Source: Bacteroidota bacterium (lineage in GTDB: Bacteria > Bacteroidota > Bacteroidia > NORP154). Taken from it: DNA of 61,369 bases. A program made the position numbers and the translations under genes. How positions within the stretch are numbered: the first letter of the stretch is position 1; each line of letters begins with the position of its first letter. Where the stretch lies: positions 1 to 61,369 of the forward strand of contig JACZWC010000025.1 of the NCBI GenBank assembly GCA_022572355.1, in the 5' to 3' direction. Shown one piece after another: positions 54,891 through 61,369 of the stretch. Below the pieces are notes generated by a model. That model was not told the DNA's origin. It made no database searches and was given only the letters and a program-made list of their open reading frames with translations.

Positions 54891-55700
54891 ATGAACTTTC
54901 TGACTGCACCTACTGACAGCTTATATAAATTCATGGCAATTGCTGGTCTGATTTCAATGGCTGGAGGAATAATACTTTTTTTTGGTAGTATTGATAATGT
55001 GGATGAATTGGTGATAAGCTATCAGGAAGAGGTAAGAATTTTGCAACAAGAAATTACCATAATGACGGAAGAATTTCATTACAGTAAAAACTTTAAATTA
55101 CTTGCAGATAGCTTTGGGTTCGATTTAGAGGATTTTCTGAGAAGAGTGGAGAATTCAGCAAGCCAAAAAGACACTATTTATAAAGAGATACTATATAACC
55201 TTCCGGACTCAATTTCAAATACATTCAAACAAATACTTTTAAAAAATGAAATATTGGCAAATAAAAATGCACAAATCAAACATCTTGATTCAGCTTTTAA
55301 TCCTTATTACATCGGGTATTTAATCTTGCTTTATGGAGGTGAGGCATTTGCGGTAATTGGATTTGGATTGTGGTATGATAAAATCCAAAAACCTTTAAAC
55401 ATTACCGAACAAAATAAGTTGTTATCAGAAGATCAGTGGCAATCGAACTGTCAATCTTGCTATATGACAATTCGTCTAATGAGCGAACGTGCTACTGAGT
55501 CAGATGGAAAGTTTAAAAGATCGTACTGCAATAATTGTTATCAGAATGGAAATTTTGTTGAACCCAACCTTAGTTTTGCTCAAGCTCATGAAAGGTTGAT
55601 AGATGAATTTAAAAAACGCAATTATGATAGATTAAGAGTCTATGTGCAGTCAAGGAAATTAAAGAAATGTATTCGTTGGGCGAGCAAGCGTAAATGGTAA
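54891..55700 (+). CDS. Two-TM protein with C-terminal zinc ribbon
   Basis: 269 residues. First transmembrane segment about 15-33 (AIAGLISMAGGIILFFGS), a coiled-coil-like periplasmic or cytosolic loop (44-135), second membrane segment about 142-162 (GYLILLYGGEAFAVIGFGLW). The C-terminal domain has the putative zinc-ribbon pattern C187-x2-C190 ... C213-x2-C216 (CQSCYM, YCNNCYQNGNF), followed by a helical basic end. The ribbon is of the type seen in Zn_ribbon_2 proteins. It probably senses or binds at the membrane together with the preceding 184-residue protein. Function unknown. Confidence 0.7.
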   Translation: MNFLTAPTDSLYKFMAIAGLISMAGGIILFFGSIDNVDELVISYQEEVRILQQEITIMTEEFHYSKNFKLLADSFGFDLEDFLRRVENSASQKDTIYKEILYNLPDSISNTFKQILLKNEILANKNAQIKHLDSAFNPYYIGYLILLYGGEAFAVIGFGLWYDKIQKPLNITEQNKLLSEDQWQSNCQSCYMTIRLMSERATESDGKFKRSYCNNCYQNGNFVEPNLSFAQAHERLIDEFKKRNYDRLRVYVQSRKLKKCIRWASKRKW

Positions 55701-55800
55701 ATGCATTGTTCAACGAACAAATAATGGAAGGTGATTAATTGAATTATCCCTAAATCATGCTGTGTACTACCTTCTTGACAGTGTATAAAAGTAATGAGAA

Positions 55801-56682
55801 ATGAAACTATCGGATAACATAGAAAAAATAGCCAGAATGAGTTCGAAGTTGGGTGAAATTGCTAAATTTTCTAACCAGGTGTATATCATTCCTGAAGGAG
55901 TTAAACGAATGATTGAAATTCAAGAGAAGTTTATACTCAACATTCCAATCTCCAACTTTGCAAAATTTGACTTACCCCAATATAAACCATTCATTAACTC
56001 TGAACTGATCGAACAAATCAGAGAAATCTCAAAAATTGGAGAACGGGCTGTTAATAATCCTGAACTACAATTTGGGTTCATAAGTGATTTGGAAATTCTT
56101 AACCTAAAGTCGGCAGAGGAATTAAAGGAATCATTACTAAGAGACTTAACCGATGATGATATAAAAGAGAAAGAAGAATTACTGAACATAAATTTGCTCC
56201 CGTATTTAGAAAACCTTGAAATAGAGTCTCTTTGGCTGGGAGCAAGCCAGGTATTAGAATCTAAATCAAATCCTGACAGATTAAGGCATTGCTTAATCTC
56301 AATGCGTACAATTTTAGAATATCTTATTGATGAAAAGCTCGCCCCAATAGATAAGCTGAAGGATTTAGAAATGTTTGAACCGGAATTCAGAAAATACCAT
56401 TTAGGTAAAAAAAGGATAGATCAAGTTCGAATAAAAAGGGAGCGAAAAATCGAGTATTTCACCTCTATGTTTGAATTTGGAATGTTGGAAGATTTTACTA
56501 AAAAAGAAATTCAATACATATGTGATTGTTATTCCATTCTTTGTAATATCCACCAGCCTGATATTGGCATTACTGAAAACCAAGTAAGAAGTTTAAAAGT
56601 AAAAACAGGAATTACAATATGGTTATTGGTATATCTGCATAGTATATTGGAAAATGAAAGCATTACTCACCCCAATGACTAA
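55801..56682 (+). CDS. Hypothetical protein, possible pPIWI-associated-nuclease-like/HEPN-type
   Basis: 293 residues, helical, no signal peptide. The central segment SLWLGASQVLESKSNPDRLR then HCLISMRTILEYLIDEKLAP resembles the GA..aL.s.npDR.rh.l.S.Relle pattern of predicted pPIWI-associating nucleases (pP_pnuc), which are HEPN-like proteins in defence islands. I rate this as a possible match only. The C-terminal helices (FTKKEIQYICDCYSIL) support an all-helical fold. The gene is monocistronic, 100 bp after the zinc-ribbon gene, with the GTPase conflict operon 300 bp on and convergent. Confidence 0.55.
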   Translation: MKLSDNIEKIARMSSKLGEIAKFSNQVYIIPEGVKRMIEIQEKFILNIPISNFAKFDLPQYKPFINSELIEQIREISKIGERAVNNPELQFGFISDLEILNLKSAEELKESLLRDLTDDDIKEKEELLNINLLPYLENLEIESLWLGASQVLESKSNPDRLRHCLISMRTILEYLIDEKLAPIDKLKDLEMFEPEFRKYHLGKKRIDQVRIKRERKIEYFTSMFEFGMLEDFTKKEIQYICDCYSILCNIHQPDIGITENQVRSLKVKTGITIWLLVYLHSILENESITHPND

Positions 56683-56983
56683 AATGGCACTTAATTCCAT
56701 AATGAGATTGGGGTTAATTCTGTTTTCTGAGAGAGGTTTTCCAAAGATGTCTGGTTGATTTTTGGTATCTTGAGAAGAATATAATGGGTCTGGTTAGGAC
56801 CCGAACTGTGTGAACCTAGATGGGCTCATTCACTTTACCAAGTTTCATATCTAAATCAAGATATGGAAAGAATCTTAAGAGAACCTATTAACGGGTATTT
56901 GGCTGAAAAACTTCAGACTCTAATTAGCTGATGCACAGAGGCAGGTTAGAAATATGTGAGACTAGAGAGTGTCACGACTTGGG
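56683..56983. other. Convergent intergenic region with T-arm-like fragment
   Basis: No gene seen. Around 56788-56810 the minus strand reads CAGTTCGGGTCCTAACCAG, resembling a tRNA 3' half but without cloverleaf. Confidence 0.35.
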
Positions 56984-58987
56984 TCAATACTGATTACGCA
57001 GTTTGCTTAGTAGTGATTTGTTACGGGTTATCTTGTTGAGATAATCAATTGGCCAATTCATTTCCCTAAAAAGTTGAATTAAAGCGCCAATTAATTTTTT
57101 GCTTCGATCCCAATCATTCCAGAAGGAAAGTCGTGGAGTATGAATCTCCATCCATTTCCAAGACTCATAGTCCAATTCATGATATTTCGTTGCCTCATAT
57201 GCTCTTTCAAATGAATACGAAAGAAGTTTTAGAGTATCCTTGTTCCTATTATTAAAGGCAATAGCTAAGATGAAGGTTTTAAACTTAGTGTTATCCCATT
57301 CTGAGTTATTAGATTTATGCATCTTCGCATATTTCAGCCATAAGTCAGTTTTATATTGTTTTATCCAGTCTGAGTTAGGGTCTAGGATTTGAGGTATCAA
57401 TGCTATACCGGTTATCGAGACCTGGTCATTCATGCTAAGCCAATTCAGAACTTCATTCGGTCTAGATTTGAGTCCCTCCATCCAATTCAGTGAGAGATTC
57501 TGTGATCCGTTTTTAGAAGCCCAATCTAAGATGAAAGGAACATACTCGATGTCCGCGTCCTGTATTATCTCTATATCCACTTCTGCTTCAAGATCCAATA
57601 GTATCCACAATACTTTTCGCCAATCTAGATCAATGTTTGACATTTTAGTAAGTGCCAATAATCGTTCACTCTGTTCATCGGCGTCAAGAGCCCAAAATTG
57701 TTTGGAATAAGCCAACCGAGTGTTAAAATATGCGAACATTAATAATAGTTCAGGAAATCGATGGTTCAATTGGCGAATGTCTTTAGCTGCTATTTTATTC
57801 GCTATCGCAGCTATTGCAAGTTCACCTTTCGAGTTAATATTTGAATCCAATATTCTCCGAACAATACTAAAGGTTCCTCCCGGATTGCCCATGTATAATA
57901 CTTGAAATCTCTTCTCAAAATCTAGTTTCTCATAATCATACGAAGAAGAATATTCAGTTGTAGCCAACTGAAAAAGCAGATCGTCCTCGTCAAATTGAGT
58001 ATTAAAGGATGACTTGCCTGAGTTAGAGAATACTGCTGTTTTCAAGGCCATCGCTTCTCCGGATTCCGGGAACCTATCAGCTACGAAACGCAAGACCTCC
58101 GAAAGTTCACCTTTGAAATGCTTATGATGTAGGTACGAATACAGCTCAATTAATTTTGCAAAAGCCGCGCGCTCATTATTAATATCTGCACCATATGTAG
58201 ATAAAAAGTCCTTGAGATGGGATTGCGGCGATAACAAATCATCGTATATGTCATTGACCCATCTTTTGTTGCGCACCTGATGAAGTTCATTATTAACATA
58301 CAAGATGGTCGTATTTTGAATCTTGGAGAATTGCTCAATGGCACTAATTGGAACTACTTGCAGGTCAAGCGCTTTATTTCCTAAGTGTCTGGGTGAAATA
58401 GATCCTGTGCAGAACGAGAAATTTCTTCTTAGTCTAGGCCACTGTTGCGTCCAGAGGGCCATGATAATACCTTCCAGATTCTTTGCATTATCATCTGGTA
58501 CCAAGACACTTGAGTCCACCTTACCGTATAGGTGAAAAATCAAATTTTCAATAAATGCTTGACTCTGCTGGAAATTATTTGAGAGTTTTCTGCTGCCTGA
58601 TTGTTTTGAAGGCACTCTGATGCTTTTTTGAAAAAACTGAAAGTCAGATCCAACTGAAGGCCTCTTGAAAAACTCTAACAGGCTGATATGATCTGATAAT
58701 TGAATGAGATCTGAATAATTGAGTAAAAGCGTATGTGTCCAAGCTGAACCTGGTCTAGGCATTTCTGGAGCGTACCAAGTCTTAGCTAGTGCATACACAT
58801 TCATAGTTGGCAAAGGATAACCGGTAATATACTCTTCGAATCCTTCGAAAAATCCCCTGCCTGGTAGGTCGCTCATCACTCTTAGCGTTCTTCTAGATTC
58901 AGGATTGATTTCGTGTGACGAGGCTAAGAGATCATGCCCATGATCATACCCGTGTAGAGTTTGATGAATAATAATATCTTTTTTCAT
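56984..58987 (-). CDS. GAP1-N1-type GTPase-associated protein of a double-GTPase conflict system
   Basis: 667 residues from the ATG at 58987, which overlaps the stop of the GTPase gene (TAATG); a GTPase-internal ATG at 59005 is less likely. The N-terminal 150 residues match the GAP1-N1 family: IHQTLHGYDHGHDLLASS at the start, SDLPGRGF, YITGYPLPTMNVYALAKTWY, and RPGSAWTHTLLL. About 500 residues of helical, TPR- or HEAT-like sequence follow, probably the GAP1-M region. In predicted NTP-dependent conflict systems these proteins partner double-GTPase proteins, probably as regulator or scaffold in an invader-sensing complex. Last gene of a four-gene operon. Confidence 0.85.
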   Translation of the reverse strand: MKKDIIIHQTLHGYDHGHDLLASSHEINPESRRTLRVMSDLPGRGFFEGFEEYITGYPLPTMNVYALAKTWYAPEMPRPGSAWTHTLLLNYSDLIQLSDHISLLEFFKRPSVGSDFQFFQKSIRVPSKQSGSRKLSNNFQQSQAFIENLIFHLYGKVDSSVLVPDDNAKNLEGIIMALWTQQWPRLRRNFSFCTGSISPRHLGNKALDLQVVPISAIEQFSKIQNTTILYVNNELHQVRNKRWVNDIYDDLLSPQSHLKDFLSTYGADINNERAAFAKLIELYSYLHHKHFKGELSEVLRFVADRFPESGEAMALKTAVFSNSGKSSFNTQFDEDDLLFQLATTEYSSSYDYEKLDFEKRFQVLYMGNPGGTFSIVRRILDSNINSKGELAIAAIANKIAAKDIRQLNHRFPELLLMFAYFNTRLAYSKQFWALDADEQSERLLALTKMSNIDLDWRKVLWILLDLEAEVDIEIIQDADIEYVPFILDWASKNGSQNLSLNWMEGLKSRPNEVLNWLSMNDQVSITGIALIPQILDPNSDWIKQYKTDLWLKYAKMHKSNNSEWDNTKFKTFILAIAFNNRNKDTLKLLSYSFERAYEATKYHELDYESWKWMEIHTPRLSFWNDWDRSKKLIGALIQLFREMNWPIDYLNKITRNKSLLSKLRNQY

Positions 58988-59862
58988 TATCTCTTCATCA
59001 TCCACTTTAGTGGTAAGGTTATGTCGTTAGTTAAATCATTCTCTACTTGGACCCTTATCCTAGCGGATGGGGTTTGCATATTCAAAAGTTTCTCCTTCCA
59101 AATTTCGTTATAAGGTGCTCCCTGTGCACTTACCCCAAAGAATGCACAGTCGTCCTTCGAATAATTGGATTTAATGAACTGATTAAGGAGAGGTAGCTCC
59201 TTGGCAATCCAGTCAACAGGGCTTAAATTTTTATATTCTTCATCATCCAAGTCAATTACTACGTCCCAAGCAGATACAATTACCGCAAGTTTGTGACCAT
59301 ATTTACCTTTGATTCCAGCTATTTGTAACAAATCAGTTAGTATAACTTGAGTGGGTACATTTGAGGGATCCCACGGGATGTCCGATGTCTTTTCATCCTC
59401 TGAATTTTCATCGACACTAAGTACCGGTAAGACATCTGCAATTAGCTTTGGTTTTATTACCTTATCGGGATTGATAAACAAAATTATGCCATTAATCTCT
59501 TCTAGCAAATCTCTATACTCATTCGATATTCTTCGACTTTCAAATTGAGTTACATACATCTCACCAGAAACATCTGGGAATAATAGAACCGCCCCAGTAC
59601 CGGTTTCTTCTTCCTTAATGTCTAGAGTGATTTCATAGCGACGTTCCGTTTTTGTTCGTTCTATATCTTTACAATTTAGCCAATCAGAACGTAAGGTATT
59701 CAAGTACTCCGCATCTTGAGGCAAAGAAGAGATTATATAGGAACCTTTAAGTTCCTCACTTTCCACCACATGCCATAAGGCTGCGATAAACGTTGATTTT
59801 CCAGATTCTGGCAATCCAATTAATATGCAACTAGTGTCTTCCGGGTTTGGTAATATTGTCAT
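58987..59862 (-). CDS. P-loop GTPase, double-GTPase-1-like
   Basis: 291 residues. Walker A GLPESGKST (16-24), Walker B/G3 DVSGE (97-101), G4-like SAWD (197-200), and strong hydrophobic strands before each, so a TRAFAC-class GTPase with a non-standard NKxD. In sequence and neighbourhood it resembles DO-GTPase1 of predicted GTPase-centred conflict systems. It would switch between GTP- and GDP-bound states to gate an effector or form a complex with its partner GTPase. The start overlaps the stop of the second GTPase gene by 4 bp (ATGA), which indicates translational coupling. Confidence 0.88.
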   Translation of the reverse strand: MTILPNPEDTSCILIGLPESGKSTFIAALWHVVESEELKGSYIISSLPQDAEYLNTLRSDWLNCKDIERTKTERRYEITLDIKEEETGTGAVLLFPDVSGEMYVTQFESRRISNEYRDLLEEINGIILFINPDKVIKPKLIADVLPVLSVDENSEDEKTSDIPWDPSNVPTQVILTDLLQIAGIKGKYGHKLAVIVSAWDVVIDLDDEEYKNLSPVDWIAKELPLLNQFIKSNYSKDDCAFFGVSAQGAPYNEIWKEKLLNMQTPSARIRVQVENDLTNDITLPLKWMMKR

Positions 59863-60926
59863 TTTACGTCGAAATTCAAGAACTCCCGTCCACCTGTTGA
59901 CAGATGTTCTAGAGTTTTTATTTTGGATGCTTTAATCGGTAAGTGTGGAGATTTCTCAACCCAAATGCCGAGTAAATTGGATATGCCATGTCCTTGTTCT
60001 AAAACTCCATTAGAGGACCTGCTGGATATTTTATGGAACGATATATTGTCATAGAACTTCTTTAATTTTTCTAATATTTCCGCTTGAAGATTAAGAATGT
60101 ATTTTTCGTGATGTCGTTTGTTCTCCTTACCTAGAAGTAAATCCCATTTAGAAAATACAATTTCAATATACGTCTCACGCGACAGAACTTTAGATTCTGC
60201 CAGCATTCGGAGAATACCTAAGCTACTTACCTTGGCATTCTGACGACGACTAATATCAGACAAATCATCAGCGTTAATGAATACGACAAAATGATCTGTC
60301 CGACGGGCAAGGTTAAACCTGGCACATTCTTCCGCCGAATTTTTGAGAGAATTGAAATATTCACCAGCGATATCAGTAAAGAGTAGGTTTGTATTTGCAT
60401 GGCCTGACGCTTCTTTTTGAACACGAAGATGTAAAAAATCGTGCTTATCCTTTAATCCAGTTCGTAGTGTTTCAGGGTAGGCTCTGCCTGAGGTCAAGCG
60501 AGAATGATGGCATCTTTTTTCAAATCCTATGAGGCTGCGCGAAAATGCATATCTATATTTATCCACGGATGAATTATTTTGAAACAAATCAAATAAGCTA
60601 GCTAACATGGTCGTCTTGCCCACATCCGGCAATCCGCATAGGATGATTAATCTTGACAATGAAGATGCAGCAATTAAATTAGCTTCAGCTGAAACAAGTG
60701 TGTCACCGCTATAGATCGCTTCATGAAAATCGTCTTCAGGCGCTATAGTAGCATCTTCAGTCTCAACTACAACTTCTTCAACTGATGTCGGTGCTTCCGG
60801 CTTGAAGGCAGGTTCATCCGTACTATGAGGACATTCACGTACATCTAGACCTTCGAGGCATTTGCCATCGGTATTATAGGTGCATCCTTCCTGTTCGCAA
60901 TCCCAACTATTATTTTGCTCCTCCAT
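59859..60926 (-). CDS. P-loop GTPase with N-terminal Zn-binding-like motif, double-GTPase-2-like
   Basis: 355 residues. An N-terminal cluster of Cys/His (C10, C15, C23, C32, H34) probably binds zinc, followed by an acidic linker (40-85). The GTPase core has Walker A GLPDVGKTT (98-106), DIAGE (185-189) and SKWD (259-262, G4). It resembles DO-GTPase2, the regular partner of DO-GTPase1. The Cys-rich head may contact DNA, RNA or another protein. Four-base overlap with the GTPase gene downstream and 12 bp from the small gene upstream place it in the same operon. Confidence 0.88.
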   Translation of the reverse strand: MEEQNNSWDCEQEGCTYNTDGKCLEGLDVRECPHSTDEPAFKPEAPTSVEEVVVETEDATIAPEDDFHEAIYSGDTLVSAEANLIAASSLSRLIILCGLPDVGKTTMLASLFDLFQNNSSVDKYRYAFSRSLIGFEKRCHHSRLTSGRAYPETLRTGLKDKHDFLHLRVQKEASGHANTNLLFTDIAGEYFNSLKNSAEECARFNLARRTDHFVVFINADDLSDISRRQNAKVSSLGILRMLAESKVLSRETYIEIVFSKWDLLLGKENKRHHEKYILNLQAEILEKLKKFYDNISFHKISSRSSNGVLEQGHGISNLLGIWVEKSPHLPIKASKIKTLEHLSTGGREFLNFDVK

Positions 60927-60938
60927 AATGACAACTAC

Positions 60939-61340
60939 TTACTCCCAATTGTTGACAAGCAGACATTCTACATATAGTTGATAGGCAAGATCTATCGGCA
61001 TCACCTTGCTCGCCTTATTAATATTTGTGGCGTTAACAAATATTGATATCCAGCCTTTATCCTCTTTGGTCTCCAGCCTTTTCGAGCAAGCCAATAATAT
61101 TGGACAAATGTTGCCTAAACTGGTAGTCTTATACTCGTCAACTAACTCTTCGATATAGTCTAGATCTAAATCATTTATAGAACTTGTTAGTTGAATTTTC
61201 TTATCGTATTCAGGTTGATTATCAGCAAGAACCTTTATTAATAGTCCTCTGGTTGATCTTGGCCCAGGGATAAAAGTTGTCAATGTGCTCAGCTCTTTTC
61301 CACAAACTATCGCAGCTTCCCGTATACTAAGAGTTTTCAT
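60939..61340 (-). CDS. Small protein of the GTPase operon, unknown family
   Basis: 133 residues, soluble. N-terminal SIREAAIVCGKELSTLTTF and a TRGLLIKVLADN segment, helices with acidic residues (DLDLDYIEELVDEYKT), then VNATNINKASKVMPIDLAYQ, LYVECLL. I recognise no family. It is the first gene of the operon visible here; the next upstream gene would lie outside the window. From context it could be an adaptor or effector-associated subunit of the system. The ATG at 61340 is only 29 bp from the right edge. Confidence 0.65.
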   Translation of the reverse strand: MKTLSIREAAIVCGKELSTLTTFIPGPRSTRGLLIKVLADNQPEYDKKIQLTSSINDLDLDYIEELVDEYKTTSLGNICPILLACSKRLETKEDKGWISIFVNATNINKASKVMPIDLAYQLYVECLLVNNWE

Positions 61341-61369
61341 TGTCTGCGATCTGCTCTTAGCGTACCCAT

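Overview
The window looks like the chromosome of a gliding or surface-adhesive member of the Bacteroidota, possibly a Saprospiraceae- or Flavobacteriales-like environmental lineage. The basis is a set of large secreted proteins with type IX secretion (T9SS) C-terminal sorting domains, arrays of SprB-type repeats, PKD domains, moderate-to-low GC, and mostly absent Shine-Dalgarno sequences. I cannot name a genus.

Layout. (1) 1-8.3 kb: two tandem SprB-repeat proteins with type-B (gliding-motility) sorting tails, whose C-terminal halves are a direct duplication; the first runs off the left edge. (2) 8.3-20.6 kb: an accessory patchwork containing a DUF4197 protein, a DUF5677-like protein, two unknown proteins, a compact operon (double trypsin-like protease, polyprenyl diphosphate synthase, stand-alone copy of the protease N-terminal domain), and a secreted chimeric protein with a GC-rich head and AT-rich T9SS tail. 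The spaces hold dispersed TTCGAAC repeats, structured repeats, and gene scraps including the 3' end of an ssb gene. (3) 20.6-45.7 kb: six minus-strand T9SS cargo proteins, namely a SprB/PKD adhesin, an M43 metalloprotease, a parallel-beta/DUF11-type protein, a small SprB protein, a subtilisin, and a 2982-residue RCC1/LamG/PKD/DUF11 giant. They are interrupted at 31.3-32.9 kb by a truncated LuxR regulator, a GIY-YIG protein, a small ORF and a tRNA-like fragment. (4) 46.0-49.1 kb: an intact NarL/FixJ response regulator, a phospholipase-A-like outer-membrane barrel and a DUF5995 protein. (5) 49.1-56.7 kb: an accessory region with an excisionase-like HTH protein, a thioredoxin-like operon, a zinc-ribbon membrane protein and a possible HEPN/nuclease-like protein. 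(6) 57.0-61.3 kb: a four-gene operon coding for two P-loop GTPases and a GAP1-N1 protein, matching the predicted double-GTPase conflict systems; its upstream part lies outside the window.

The most striking unexplained signal is a dispersed palindrome of about 50 bp. Its outer AGAGT and ACTCT boxes are 41 bp apart, edge to edge, in nearly every copy. I count eleven copies; ten lie about 40-190 bp upstream of a start codon, and four of these fall in front of or between divergent genes. Several copies show paired changes that keep the two arms complementary. One copy precedes the response regulator, another the giant cargo gene next to it, and a third lies beside the truncated regulator paralogue. 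I infer an operator or structured leader of a local regulon, possibly controlled by this LuxR-family regulator.
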